Assembly (NCBI RefSeq): GCF_027244095.1
Contig: NC_069660.1
Location: 142,341,834 to 142,405,833 of the forward strand
Length of the DNA: 64,000 nt
Direction of reading: 5' to 3'
Source of the DNA: Hemicordylus capensis
Taxonomy: Eukaryota > Chordata > Lepidosauria > Squamata > Cordylidae
Shown here in pieces: positions 11,392 to 23,245 of this stretch. The notes beneath the pieces were generated by a model that ran no database searches, was not told where the DNA came from, and saw only the letters and a program-made list of their open reading frames with translations. Each line of letters begins with the position of its first letter. Position 1 is the first letter of the stretch. The translations under genes and the position numbers were made by a program.

Positions 11392-12849
11392 GTGGAAGTG
11401 CCCACCTCACTGCAATCATATTCACTCAGCTGTACACCCGGGAACCAAGAGAATTTGAAAGGTCAGTCTACAAAGCTGACAAAAGCTAACTTTGCATCCT
11501 CCCCCCCACACACACACCATATTCTCACTTCAAAGATGTGTGTCTGCAGAGTGTTCTGTGTATTTGTATATGCACAACTCGTACATATATATATATTGCT
11601 GCTAGGTCCAAATGAGTGGCATTCTCCCTATTGTGATACAGACATTTTCCTATTTCTTTACTTAGGACTATCCTGAGCAGCAATCGTATTTGATGGTTGG
11701 AACAAGTCAACAAAGATCTAGTGATATCTTTGAAATACTTCTGAACCTAGTCCATGCATAAAGTAAAATGCTTCTGAACCTAGTCCATGCCCCATATCTC
11801 AGCTGCATGGCAATGTTTTGTTGTTCTTTCAAAAAGATGTAAGAGAAATATAGTAAAAGAAAGTAATCTCAACCCACTCTGAAGATTCAGCATTCCGAAG
11901 GTCCAGCAGACCTCCTGGTGAGGAAAGGACTCTGAAAAAAGTAAAAAAAGGAACACTGAGTATTCTTACACTGCAAATTCCTCCACCATCTAGATAAGCG
12001 ACCATCTCTGTGAGCCTTGGGGCTTCCACCAGTGCTACTACAGCTTGGAAGGAGGGTGTTTCAGTCACCCTCAATGTCTTCTGCCTGCTCCTTGGTGTGA
12101 GCAACAGCCAGCAGCTCTGTCACATCCACCTCATCATCAGCACCCCATGTGTCTCTTAAATATCCTCATTCAGCCCTCACAGTCCTTTGAATGTCTTCCA
12201 GCTTCCTACAGGACTTTGCCTGTTCTTATGAGAGTCCCTGCATCTCTTGTTACCCCTCTATTCCCTTTCCCCTGCCTGTTCCATACTTTCTTTACCCCTC
12301 TCCTTGTGGTGCTACAGCTGCCCGTCCCCACCCAGCTGAGGAAATGTGCTCATGAGCATACTTTGCTCACCCACCTCTCCCTCAGCCACAGCCTTCCAGG
12401 AGAATGGTGCACGAGCTGGGCAGTAATAAACTGTTCAGAGACGTTGTGGGTCCATGCTTTGGTAATGATGGTGAAAACTAGGTTAGGCCCAAGCCCTTAA
12501 TACAACACAAATACAAAGGCTTATTGGCCTTTTGCCTAAGATCAAGTGCAGTGTGTGTATTTCTAACAACCCTCCCTCATAAATTGTCTTCAGTGACTTA
12601 CTATTAATGTTTATTCATAGATAAGGAGTCGGAATATGCTTTCAAAGCACCCAAAGCAAGGTACGAATGGAAACTAAAAATAGAAAACATCAAGTATCAG
12701 CAACATCTTTTACAAAATTCAGTATGCTATAAAACATAAGTCTAAAGCCAGCAGTCACAGCAAACTTCCGCAGAGGCATGCAAACAATGTCCCCAGTTGG
12801 AGAATGTCTTCAAAAATGAAACTTTTTTTTTTTTACAATGAAATATAGC
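11392..12849. other. No gene; one short direct repeat
   Basis: CTTCTGAACCTAGTCCATGC occurs twice at 11738-11757 and 11771-11790, a local duplication with a 33-base period. TATATATATA lies near 11588. No exon or known repeat family was recognised. A 151-codon frame at 12045-12500 has no domain signal. A T-run is at 12826-12835. Confidence 0.5.
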
Positions 12850-13060
12850 TGGAAGTGTTAGCAGACAAGCCTCTTTTGGGGGACAAACTTCCAGAGAGTG
12901 GGGGCCATCACTGAGAAGACAATGCCCTGCATTGCCCCCCTCCCATTGTCAATCTGAATAAGGAGGTGCTTATGAGTGAAAGCTTTCCCTAAGCTGTGAA
13001 GGATCCAGGACATGTGACCAAAGGGGCATTGGTCAAAAAAAGGAGCCATGCATCTTGGAG
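12850..13060 (-). mobile_element. L2 LINE RT C-terminal fragment
   Basis: The minus-strand frame reads AMQGIVFSVMAPTLWKFVPQ, which aligns with GQAFSVVAPRLWNALP of the L2 copy at 4088-4648. No 3' tail was seen. It is an old fragment. Confidence 0.65.
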
Positions 13061-13710
13061 TAGTCAGAAATTATAATAGCCTATTATTATGACACTGTAT
13101 GTACGTCTCTTTAGCACCCCCTTATGGTCACAATTCTGGTTGTAAACAGGCTATTTAACAGAATGAAGAAACAATTCTTTCACCCCACAGTGCTTATTGT
13201 ACCCCAGAGCCTAATTTGAGCTCCGATTTGTCAGTATCTGAAAATGGTTTGCAATGCCAGATTTTTCTTTTCTTTTCTTTATTGCTAGCTTAATCAAGGG
13301 TGTGGATTCCAACATGCACTTACAGCAGTAGTACATTCAGTATGTGCTGCATCACATAACTATGCAGTTCTTGTAAGCATGGCTCATTGATTGATTGGCA
13401 CAGAACTCAGCTGCACCTTTCATGAACATCTGAAGCTGCCTTGGAATAAACGGAGTCAGAACACTGTTCCATCCATCTTGCCCAGCACTGCCTACTCTAA
13501 CTGGCACCAGCTGGCAATAATCCTTGCACCCCCTTTCTTTAACTTTGTTTGGTGTGACTTAGAAAATTGTGTGCTCATAGAAATGGAGGAGGAAGAAAAG
13601 GCTGCAGCAGAGGGCAAAAAATAACCACAGCTCCATAAACCTAAGGAAATGAAGAAAACAGGAACTGTGACATCTGTGTAGTCCCTCCCACTTTATTTTT
13701 ATCCCCAACC
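13061..13710. other. No feature recognised
   Basis: AT-rich DNA with a short CTTTT-rich run near 13270. No repeat family or exon was recognised. Confidence 0.4.

Positions 13711-13764
<54 letters not shown>
13711..13764. repeat. (CTAT)n microsatellite at a retroelement tail
   Basis: About 13 CTAT units lie directly against the 3' end of the reversed L2-tailed repeat. This is the usual position for a microsatellite grown from a LINE or SINE tail. Confidence 0.95.
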
Positions 13765-14007
13765 GATTTGATTTCTATACCGCCCTTCCAAAAATGGGTC
13801 AGGGCGGTTTACACAGAGAAATATCAAATAAATAAGATGGATCCCTGTCCCCAAAGGCCTCACAATCTAAAAAGAAACATAAGACAGACACCAGCACAGT
13901 CGCTAGAGGTACTGTGCTGGGGGTGGAGAGAGCCAGTTACTCTCCCCTTGCTAAATAAAGAGAATCACCATGTTAAAAGGTGCCTCTTTGCCAAGTGAGC
14001 AGGGGTT
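13765..14007 (-). mobile_element. L2-tailed SINE-like repeat, about 245 bp
   Basis: On the minus strand it runs from CCCCTGCTCACTTGGCAAAG through GAGAATCACCATGTTAAAAG (plus-strand reading), ATTGTGAGGCCTTTGGGGAC and GGAAGGGCGGTATAGAAATC. 39091-39352 is the same unit on the plus strand with the same start point, so the unit probably has a defined 5' end. The 3' part matches L2 tails. It could be an L2-mobilised SINE or a fixed-length L2 3' UTR. Confidence 0.7.
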
Positions 14008-14127
14008 ATGTAGATGTTCTGAATGTGGATATAATCAACAAATGAAGGGGTGGAGATTAGGATAGCACTCACCATCCTTGTTCTCTGTATGCCCAGAAAT
14101 GACACATGTTCCTGCTCTATACATGTG

Positions 14128-14570
14128 GGCCACATTTGCATGTAATGTAGAATTGCAGTTGATTAGGTCTGTGGTTCCGCTGACAGCACGTCCAAATGCA
14201 GAGAACTGGAGTCTGGTGCGGCAACAAAACCAAGGGTTCAGAACTGGAACTCCAATCGGGTTGTAGTGAGTTTCATTGCCTCAGCCCAATGTCCCAGGCA
14301 GCCTGTGGTACATCTGAATTCAGAACCGCAGGCTGCTTCCCCTGGAACTGGAGTTGTGGGAGGAAGGTCCTCCCTCAGCTCTGGCGTGATTGGCTGTGGG
14401 GGCTGTCCTTTAGTCAAGCCCACACAGCCAGCTCCTCCTCCTCTCTGCAATCTCACACTGATTGAAGAGAGGACACTCTGCCAAAAGCATTTTAAACATT
14501 AACATGGGGACTGAACCCCTCCAAATTTAGAGTTCAAATTGCATGTTCTGCTACACATGTAGTGAATGTA
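14128..14570. mobile_element. MITE-like element, copy 1 (family shared with 26124-26581)
   Basis: The left end, CACATTTGCATGTAATGTAG, matches the left end of 26124-26581. Interior blocks such as TGTAGTGAGTTTCATTGCCT, GAATTCAGAACCGCAGGCTG and GTCCTCCCTCAGCTCTGGCG are also shared in order. The right end is more decayed. It has no coding capacity, and the superfamily is unresolved. Confidence 0.65.
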
Positions 14571-14729
14571 ATATGTGAATAACTGTGCATTTGTACAGAT
14601 CAACACTCACGCTGTACATCATTGTGTATGCATGTTGAATGTAATGTATGCGTGATTCAGCAGTCATCACAAGAAAGGTCAGGGACAGGCCTTGTGGCCA
14701 TGATCCAGTTCTTCTATATATGACTATTC

Positions 14730-15260
14730 GTAAAACAGCGTTTGACAGATATTGAATTGCAAAATAACTGGGCCTCTTTGACAGAATTCTATAAAGGAGT
14801 AAGAACTAGATGGGATCTTTCACCAGCAAATTATTTGTCCCATATTACACTCAGCAAATTCCGGTGGGCATTTACAAGGGCAAGAACAAATTCTTTTCCC
14901 TCTGCACTATTAGCCAGGAGATACAATGGTGTTCCCCTGGAAGAACGCTTCTGCAGATGCGGCAGTGGGGAAATAGAATCTATTGAGCATATTCTATTAT
15001 CCTGTAAAATACATAGGCAATCAAGGGAGCACTTAATTCTACCTCTGGTCTGTAAACAGACAGACCGATCTGCTGAACAAATTGTTAAATTTTTACTCTC
15101 TGATGAAAATGTTTTTAATTTTAACTCTGTAGCTAAATTTTGTTATATTGCTTTTAAGATGTATAATGAGAACCTATAGAGTTTTTATAAATTGTTCTGC
15201 TATTTGTATGCATGGATTGTTTGGTCTAGGACCATAAATAAAACTTGACTTGACTTGACT
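14730..15260 (+). mobile_element. 5'-truncated LINE (I/Vingi-like) with perfect target duplication
   Basis: An unbroken frame of 145 codons encodes a LINE ORF2 C-terminus: FRWAFTRARTNSFPSALLAR, then a Cys/His motif CRCGSGEIESIEHILLSC. The 3' UTR ends GGTCTAGGACCATAAATAAA and a three-unit TTGAC tail. The 12-mer ATATGACTATTC precedes the element (14718-14729) and follows it (15261-15272), which defines both edges. The intact frame and perfect duplication mean a recent insertion. The clade is provisional: the Cys/His tail and short tandem 3' tail fit the I/Vingi group. Confidence 0.85.
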
Positions 15261-15272
15261 ATATGACTATTC

Positions 15273-17531
15273 TACCCACAGTCAGCATGTCTGAATACAG
15301 GACTCCTGTATTGCACAAATCTGATATGTGGACAGACTAGGAGTGCCGTTTCCAGTTTCTGTCCTTCCAGGAGAGAGGGAGGAGGAAATAGTAGTTAGAT
15401 CTGAAAGCCTGATCTCAAATACAGTGCCAGATTCGAGGGGGCCCTCAGCAAAGTGGCCTCTGGTGAACTCCTCATATCTGGGCAATCACCACTTCTGTTA
15501 TCATGGTGGTGGATATAGGTTTCTATCTTTCATAATTGGTGGTCCTGCAGCAGCAACAGCATTCTTGTAGCTGATGACTCCCACTTGCCACATTTTCCTC
15601 CTGCAATATTCTACATAGTGCAATGGCGGTTTATTTCCTGTGTCAAATAGCAGCCACAGAGGGAGGAATCCAGAATGGGATGGTAGCAGGGGAAAGAGTT
15701 AAATCCCCATCTCCCCACAGCAATCCAAATCTAGATCAGAGCCCCAGCATGACTGCTATATATATTTGTACAAAAAGAATATGAAGGCCCCAGTTACAGA
15801 AGAGGTGTATCATCTAGTTAGGTCCTAAGTGAGTTTGTGTTTTAAAACCTGCCTAGTTTGGGAAAGTCCAAGAAAATATTTCAACTTTCTTATACTAAAA
15901 TTTCTGTTATGTGATATAGTCTTGTACCGTATTTGTAATTCAAAGTATGTTTAAACAGGATTAGAAAGTACATGTTTGTCTTTGTTATTTGGTAATATTT
16001 CTTAACAATGTGTAGTATTGATTCAGTTTTATTGAAGACTATATCTCAGAGCACAGCTATGGATTTTTTATATTTGCTTAGTTTTGGGTAGGGAAAAATT
16101 GGGAAAGGTGTTTAAGCAAGGCATTCTTCCATAGCTTTTTCACACACAAAAATTAATCTTACTAAAGCAAATGGAAATTAGCATTTTTGTTTGGTTCAGA
16201 CTAGTAATTTTCCAGTCATCAAGACAACGATGATGTGACATTCATTTTGTGTGCGGCTTTATAAAATATTGCTCCTGCTCCTGTGATAAATTATCACTTA
16301 TACATTTGCTTCTGCAGCATCTTCACAAACAATTCTATAACAGTTTAACTGATCCTCTTTCCTCTGGTTTGTCTCAATGTGAAGATAATGTAGAATGAAA
16401 CATTTTGGCTATTCCATATGCCCTTGCAATGAATGCAGGTTAACATGTCGGGGTTGGACAGAATCTCAACCCTGCATGAGAAGCTGTACCTGTCAAAATT
16501 ATCTAAGTACAGGAGCATTGTCCACATCTGGCCCCGCTCTTCTCAATTGGTTTCTGAGCTCAGGCTTTAGGGCACAAAACCTAAGCACTCAATATGCGTT
16601 TTGATGTTGTGTTGGAAGTATAGCATCCAACTTCAACATGGAGTCAGAAAGGCTTCGGAAACATAGGTGCTCATGAGAAGAAAAGTGTGGCTGCTCACTT
16701 TTGTTATCAGATTGGATCATGCATGCCCCTTTGGTGTAGATGTAGTTGCTTAGTTTTGGAATACATGGAAACTGAAATGAATGGGCCCATTCGGATTGGT
16801 TTCCATTCCTTTCAAAACAATCATGATGCCGAATGAATTGGTGTCAATGGGGTTTTCAGAACTCTATTCACTGTTCATTCATTATATATTTTAAATAAGA
16901 AAGTTCTTGTTTTACTGTTGTTTTCTACACCACCTGAGTTGGTGGTGGCAGTTGCTGCAAAGATATTTTACTAGTCTTTCTTTCAAAATTAGAAGAATCT
17001 GCATGAGGTTGAAGAATTATCTTACTCTTTTATGGCTATGAGAGAGAATGCAAGCAAAGGAGGCAGATCTTCTTCCATGGACACTATTTCCCCGCTTCAC
17101 AATTCCTGTTGGAAAATTTCTACATCATAGTTTAGTCTCTAGATTTTCTGGCACATTTTTTAATCTCAGGATTGGGGAAGATTTGAAACAGCTAAGCCAA
17201 AAGAACATCCAAGCTCTTTAAATCCTCAGAATTCCTTTGTGCTCAGAGAAGTTCACCACCACTTTTTTAACCCTCAAAACCACCAATCTGTAAACAGACC
17301 ACTTTGAGAAAACAGTAAATTTAAAAATGCACTAAATTAGTTCCTAAATTATTTCACATTCAAAGTTGTTCGAATGTGAAATAATTATCTTTAGCCCAAG
17401 TCATCAGAAAAAGGCGAAAGCGGGAAGAAGATTTTTAAGGTTTTAGAGATTCTTGAGCAAGCCATATCTTTTTTCTGAACCTTAGACAGAAAACCTTTGC
17501 AACCAATCTCTATAAAAACATATTCAATCAA
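15273..17531. other. No feature recognised
   Basis: About 2.2 kb of AT-rich DNA without a recognisable repeat, exon or RNA gene. It is one of the longest clean stretches of the left half. A local palindrome TTTCACATTCAAAG/TTCGAATGTGAAA lies near 17353-17382. Confidence 0.4.
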
Positions 17532-17886
17532 TCTTCAATACTTAAGAGAATGTCTTCTTCACTGTGAGTCCCATCGCCCATTGACATCATCCAGAGAGGT
17601 TCATCTGCAGTTACCACCAGCTTGTCTGGAGGCTACCCAGGGACGGGCCTTCTCTTTTGCCGCCCCGAGACTCTGGTATGCGCTCCCTGCTGAAATAAGA
17701 GCCTCCCCATCTCTGACAATTTTTAAAAAGTCTTTAAAGATATATTTACTCACCCAAGCTTTTAAACTGGACTTGTGGTTTTAAATTGTTTTAAGGTTTT
17801 AGCTACTGTTTGGTTTTATGTTGTTGTAAACTGCCCAGAGATGAAAGCTTGGGGCAGTGTATAAATAAAACAGAATAAAATAAAAA
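17532..17886 (+). mobile_element. L2 LINE 3' end
   Basis: An open frame reads YLRECLLHCESHRPLTSSRE, LQLPPACLEATQGRAFSFAA and PRLWYALPAEIRASPSLTIF, the L2 RT C-terminus. The 3' UTR has CTTGGGGCAGTGTATAAATA. It is 5'-truncated. Confidence 0.88.
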
Positions 17887-18068
17887 GGTCGCAGAGCAGC
17901 TTTTAAAATGACGCCTAGGGGATTGCCAACAGGAACTGGGAGGTATCTGGTTCGACCAGCAAAATACCCTAATGTAAGTCTGATTTTATATGATTATCTT
18001 ATTTTTTAAAATTTGTTTTATATAGTTGTCGTGCTGGTCTATGACTGAATAAAAGCTTTACTTACTTA
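17887..18068 (+). mobile_element. LINE 3' tail (same group as 14730-15260), TTAC repeats
   Basis: GCTGGTCTATGACTGAATAA and three TTAC units parallel GGTCTAGGACCATAAATAAA with TTGAC units at 15.26 kb. Only the 3' UTR remains. It abuts an L2 on its left and the CR1 on its right. Confidence 0.6.
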
Positions 18069-19044
18069 CCCTAGGTGCTTTTATGTTTTGGATAAACCAG
18101 AAGGGACAGCCAGAAGTTGAGAAGAAGGAAACACATGACAGCTTGCAAAAAAAGGTCAAAAGCTCGTAAGGGGGATAGCACACACCAACACAAAGTGAGG
18201 GGCTTGGCATATTTGTGTCTATATACCAATGCAAGAAGCCTCCAAGTGAAGAAGGGTGAGCTGGAGTGCTTGGTTACTAATGAAAACATAGATATAGTGG
18301 GTGGAATGGAAACCTGGTGGAACGGTGAGAACCAGTGGGACATGGTTATTCCTGGATATAAACTCTACAGAAGGAACAGGGAGGGGAGGATTGGTGGAGG
18401 AGTAGCACTGTATATCAAAGAAAGGATAGATTCCAACAAGCTAGAAAACCTAGGTGGACTGGAGTCCTCCACAGAATCATTAGGGGTAACATTGACTGAA
18501 AGGAAATGTGTTACTAGGAGCATGCTATCACCCTCTGGATCAAAACGCTGAGAGTGACCTGGAGTTGGAGAAGCAAATAAGAGAGGCATCAAAGAGAGAC
18601 AGCAAAGGGCAGTAATAATGGGTGACTTCAACTACCCACACCTAGACTGGGTAAATTCATATTCAGGTAATGAAAGAAAGGCCAGATTTCTAGACATGGT
18701 AAATGACTGTGCCTTAGAACAGTTAGTCACAGAACCAACCAGAGGGATGGTGACCTTGGACTTAATCCTGAGTGGTGCCCAGGAACAGGTGTGAGATATC
18801 AGAGTTGCAGAACCATTGGGTAGCAGTGACCAAAGTGTGTTCAAATTCAGCATATATGCAAGTGGATAATTGTCAAGGAAGTCCAACACAGATGCATTGG
18901 ACTTCAGAAGAGGAAACTTCTCAAGAATGAGGGGACTGGTAAAAAAGAAGTTGAAAGGGAAAGTCAGGAGGGTCAAATCACTCTAGAAAGCATGGAACTT
19001 ACTTAAAACCACAATACTAGAAGCTCAGCTGGAATGTATACCAA

Positions 19045-19347
19045 GAAGGAGGAGTTGGTCTTGTGGTAGCAAGCATGACCTGTCCCCTTAGCTAAGCAGA
19101 GTCTGCCCTGGTTGTATATGAATGGAAGATTAGATGTTTGAGTACTGTAAGATATTCCGCTTAGGGTATGGAGCCATTCTGGGAAGGGCAGAAGGTTCCA
19201 AGTTCCCTCCCTGGCATCTCCAAGATAGGGCTGAGAAAGACTCCTGCCTGCAACCTTGGAGAAGTTGCTGCTAGTCTGTGTAGACAATACTGAGGTAGAT
19301 GGACCAGTGGTCCGACTCAGTATATGGCAGCTTCCTATGATCCTATG
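19045..19347 (+). mobile_element. Sauria-type SINE inserted in CR1
   Basis: Head GTGGTAGCAAGCATGACC, body CCTGGCATCTCCAAGATAGG, 3' end GGCAGCTTCCTATGATCCTA. It sits between the endonuclease and RT parts of the CR1, so it is younger than that CR1. TATACCAAG before it and TACCACCAAG after it may be a decayed target duplication. Confidence 0.9.
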
Positions 19348-20819
19348 AAAGGTACCACCAAGTTCAGGAGGATGCCAGCATGGCTCACAAGTAGATTCAG
19401 GGAAGGTATAAAAGGGAAGAAGACTTCCTTCAGAAAATGGAAGTCTTGCCCAAATGAAGAGAACAGAAAGGAACATAAACTCTGGCAAAGGGAATATGAG
19501 GAGACAATAAGTGTAAAGGGGAATAACAAAAACTTATTTAAATATATCAAAAGCAGAAAACCTGCCAGGGAGGTGGTTAGCCGCTTAGATGATGAGGCTG
19601 TGAAAGGGATTATTAAGGAGGATAAGTCTTGTATCTGTCTTCATGGCAGAGGATACTGACCATATACCCTCTCTGGACTTGAGCTTTTCAGGTTTAGCAG
19701 CTGAAGAACTGGTGACAATGGAAGATGTTCTAAACATCTTGAAAAACTAAAAATTAACAAATTGCCAGGGCCAGATGTCATCTGCCCAAGAGTTCTGAAG
19801 GAACTCAAATGTGAAATTGCTGATCTCCTAGCAAAAATATGTAATTTGTCTCTATACTCAGGCCCGGTAGCAGAGAACTCGAAAGTAGTCAATGTGACTC
19901 CAATTTTCAGAAAGGGGTCCAGGAAATTACAGGCTGGTCAGCTTAACTTTGGTGCTGGGTAAATTGATGGAAAGCATACTTAAGGACAAAATTGTTAAAT
20001 ATATAGAAGAAAAAGCCTTCCTGAGTGAGAACTAGCATGGGTTCTGCAAGGGCAAGTCTTGCCTCACTAACCTTTTGGAGTTCTTTGAGAGTGTCAACAG
20101 GCATGTGGATAAAGGTGATCCGGTTGACATAGTATACTTGGACTTCCAAAAAGCTTTGAAAAAGAGCCCACCAAAGGCTGTTGAGCAAACTTTGCAGTCA
20201 TGAGATAAGGGGACAGGTTCATGTGTGCACTGGTAACTGGCTGAAGGACAGGAAACAAAGGGTAGGAATAAATTGACAGTTTTCCCAGTGGAGGGAAGTA
20301 GGAAGTGGGATCCCCAGGGATTGGTACAGGGACCAGTGCTCTTTAACTTGCTCACAAATGATCTAGGGTAGTGAAATCCACAAGGGATTGTGAGGAGCTG
20401 TAAAAAGATCTCTCCAAACTGGGGGAGTGGCTGACTAAATGGCAAATGTGGTTCAGTGTAAGCAAGTGCAAGATACATATTGGGGCAAAAAAAACTCCAA
20501 CTTCACATTATACACTGATGGGATCTGAGCTATCGGTGACTGACCAGGAGAGAGATCTTGGGGTTGCGGTGGACAGCTCATTGAAAGTGTCGACTCAGTG
20601 CACGACAGCTGTGAAAAAGGCTCATTCCATGCTAGGAGTCATTCGAAAGTGGATTGAAAATAAAAATTCTAATATTATAATGCCTTTATACAAATCTATG
20701 GTGCGGCCACATCTGGAGTACTGTGTACAGCTTTGGTCACTGTATTTTAAGGAGGATATTGTAGAACTATAAAAGGTGCAGAAGAAGGCAACCAAGATGA
20801 TCAGGGGCCTGAAGCACCT

Positions 20820-20820
<1 letters not shown>

Positions 20821-20867
<47 letters not shown>

Positions 20868-21053
20868 TATTTATTTATTTGTTCGATTTTTAGACCGCCC
20901 TTACAAAATAGCTCAGGGAAGTTCACAAACATCAAAGATCCTTTAAAACAATTTAAGAGCACTGGAAGGCCAGGCCGAACAGGTAGGTCTTTAGGGTGCT
21001 CCAAAATTCCAATAAAGAATCCAAGTTACGGATGTCTGCAGGGAGCACATTCC
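20821..21053 (-). mobile_element. L2 LINE 3' end inserted in CR1, with (CTTT)n
   Basis: The minus strand encodes an L2 end resembling DIRNLDSLLEFWSTLKTYLF, then FGLAFQC and a 3' UTR with AAGGGCGGTCTAAAAATCGA. The tail is a long CTTT/TTTA tract (20821-20880). CR1 sequence AGCACCTTC before it and AGCACATTCCTT after it form a likely imperfect target duplication, and the CR1 reading resumes at GAGGCTAGGCTACAACATCT. Confidence 0.85.
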
Positions 21054-21532
21054 TTACGAGGCTAGGCTACAACATCTGGGGCTCTTTACCTTGGAAAAGA
21101 GGTGACTAAGGGGAGATATGATCAAGATGTATAAAATTATGCATGGAGTAGAGAGGGTGGACAGAGAGAAATTTCTCTCCCTCACACACAATACTAGAAC
21201 CTGGGGTCATCCTATGAAACTGAAGGTTGGGAAATTTAGGACCAACAAGAGGAAGTACTTTTTCACAGAGTGCATAATTAATCTATGGAATTCTTTGCCA
21301 TGGGACGTGGTGATGGCCACCAGCTTGGATGGCTTTAAAAGGGGTTTAAAAGACAAATTTATGGAGGACAGGTCTATCAATGACTACTAGTCTAGTGGTT
21401 GTGGGCCACCTCCAGCCTCAAAGGCACAATTCCTCTCAATACCAGTTGCAGGGGAGCAACAGCAGGAGAGTGGGCATGCCCTCACCTCTTGCCTGTGGGC
21501 TCCCCAGAGGCATCTGATGGGCGACTGTTTGA

Positions 21533-21884
21533 ACAGGAAGCTGGACTGGAAGGGCCTTGGGCCTGATCTAGCAGGGCTGTTCTTATTGTAAAATTATTAA
21601 CCAGCACAGCATGTTTTAGCAAGACCTTTACAGAAAATTTTGTAGCCCCCTATGTCAGCAGCTCTTTAGGTCCTGGTCATCTTTTCTGAGCCTCCAAAAT
21701 AGTTCTTCCAAGATCCCTTGGTCGTTTAATTGTCAATGCAAACTGAACTTCCAAAGGGATCTGGGAGGAACCAAACAAGATTCCTTGACAGATACCTTTG
21801 GGATTGCCATGAGATTGCACTGCACATTCAACTACCAAAGGATCTCACAACTCTTGGTTAAAAACAAAAACAAAAATGCTGAGC
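21533..21884 (+). repeat. Left arm of a 3.6-kb-spaced inverted repeat
   Basis: This 352-base block is the last 50 bases of the CR1 3' UTR plus its downstream flank. It recurs as reverse complement at 25177-25536. Both arms share ACCAGCACAGCATGTTTTAG, GCAGCTCTTTAGGT, CAAAATAGTTCTTCCAAGAT and the AAAAACAAAAACAAAAATGC end. They diverge abruptly outside these limits. Confidence 0.85.
21711..21845. mobile_element. Possible 135-bp MITE with about 20-bp inverted ends
   Basis: The block starts AGATCCCTTGGTCGTTTAAT and ends CATTCAACTACCAAAGGATCT (read as its complement AGATCCTTTGGTAGTTGAAT). It also contains CCAAAGGGATCTGGGAGG internally. It is present in both arms of the large inverted repeat, so it predates that duplication. 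No target duplication is clear. Confidence 0.5.
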
Positions 21885-23163
21885 TGATTTGATAGAGAAG
21901 TTTTTGCAATGCTTAGTTAGACAAGCTCTAGAATTGCACATGCTTCTCTTTCCTATGTTTTAGAAAGATTCTCTTGGAATCTCAGAAGCCTTACCATTCT
22001 CCTTCTCCTTTTCCTTCTGGTTCTCCTAACCTTTGTTGCCAGAACCTAAGGGGTATACTTGTGGATCAAATGGGCCATAACCCAAAATTTGGCTTAAAAT
22101 AAGCCAGGTAGTAACCAGAACTATGCTGGTGCCTGGTTTAGGCTAATTGTTATAGGGTTGCTACTGACAAGCATTAAAAACTTTTGAATATGTTACTTTT
22201 ATTGTTTTTTGCCTAGTCTTGTCTTTTTGAATTGCATACTCCTGGAGAGGCTGGTTTTTGGCGAATGGAGAACTAGTGAGAAGGTTATTTTGGGGTGGGA
22301 GAAATAATTTTATGAGTCTTGAATTGGCTCATAAAATGTCAAATCCCTCCCCACACCCCAAGCTTCTGGGGCTCAGATAATTTCCAAGCTAACTTGAAGT
22401 AAGCATGGGCGAGCTTGTACACTTCTAGTAGCATCTGTCTGAGGAAGCTTCTGGGGGGTGGGGGGATATTGCAGCCCCATGGCAGCTATCACTGGTTTTC
22501 CTTAGAAATGGCAGCTGCCATTGGTCATACTTTTGGAATGATGCCATATCATGATGTAGTGTTGTTCCAAGGTGCATCTTATTCTTGAGAGGGGAATGGT
22601 GGAATGGTGGCCAGCAGGAGGTGGCTGCTAAAGGAGCTGCACCACTGCTGCTTGCAAAGACAACAACAACAATCTTATAAGAGGGGACAGCAGGGGAAAT
22701 GCTGCCACTGAAAAACACTAAGCCCTGCTGAAACGTCTGCGAATTTCCATACCAAAAAAAGAAAGAAAGAAGAAGAAGAAGCAGCACCCCATAATGGGCT
22801 ATAAGAGAATAACCACCTGTAAATTGGGAGCAGGGAGTTATTTTATTTTAGCTCTAAGAAGAGCAGATTGCATTGTGCTTCCTTTGTATTATGGGTTGTT
22901 TCCCCTCCCTTTTTTTAAAGGAAACAGTTATGGCAGGTTTATAGGCACACCTGCTTCAACATGAAGGATATTCTTGCAGAGTAAACAATACAGTGTACAG
23001 CTTTCAGAAGAGCTTTCAGCAATTTATAATATTGAGAGGAGGGGCACTCAGACAGTGATCCTTGATGCAATAATATAGATGTTATAAGTGCATAGGCTGA
23101 CATACAGAGCAAGGATGCACCAATGCAGTGAAAGAGCAGTGTAACAGAATTAACTGCACCAGT
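21885..23163. other. No gene recognised
   Basis: Unassigned DNA between the inverted arm and the L2-like tail. A purine run (GAAAGAAAGAAGAAGAAGAA) is at 22760-22782. Confidence 0.4.
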
Positions 23164-23245
23164 TTATTTATTTATTTATCATGTTTCTATACCGCGTAAT
23201 ACAGAAATCCCCAGGTGGTTTACAAGGTGGTGTCAACTAACTTTA
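23164..23245 (-). mobile_element. L2-like LINE 3' tail
   Basis: TTTATTTATTTATTTATC, TTTCTATACCGCGTAATACA and CAGGTGGTTTACAAGG follow the reversed L2 tail pattern. It is short and old. Confidence 0.5.

Larger units (their letters stand above)
18086..21583 (+). mobile_element. CR1 LINE, nearly complete ORF2, interrupted twice
   Basis: Endonuclease: LCLYTNARSLQVKKGELECL, DIVGGMETWW, GYKLYRRNREGRIGGGVALY, IMGDFNYPHLDW, then SDQSVFKF where SDH is usual. RT: LPGPDVICPRVLKELK, DPVDIVYLDFQKAL (catalytic-strand region), QGLVQGPVLFNLLTNDLG, ERDLGVAVDSSLK, HLEYCVQLW, then KIMHGVERVDREKFLSL and FRTNKRKYFFTECIINLWNS. The 3' UTR ends in CCTGATCTAGCAGGGCTGTT. Stops and frame changes show it is dead. A Sauria SINE (19045-19347) and an L2 end (20821-21053) are inserted. 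Without them the copy is about 2.96 kb. No ORF1 was seen. Confidence 0.92.

Noticed and set aside
10963-11676. Longest open frame in the window (237 codons)
   Set aside because: It runs through the TTTACC-tailed SINE at 11134-11391 and unrelated flanks, and has no domain or splice context.
12045-12500. 151-codon frame
   Set aside because: Low-complexity Pro/Leu/Ser-rich reading with no domain and no supporting context.
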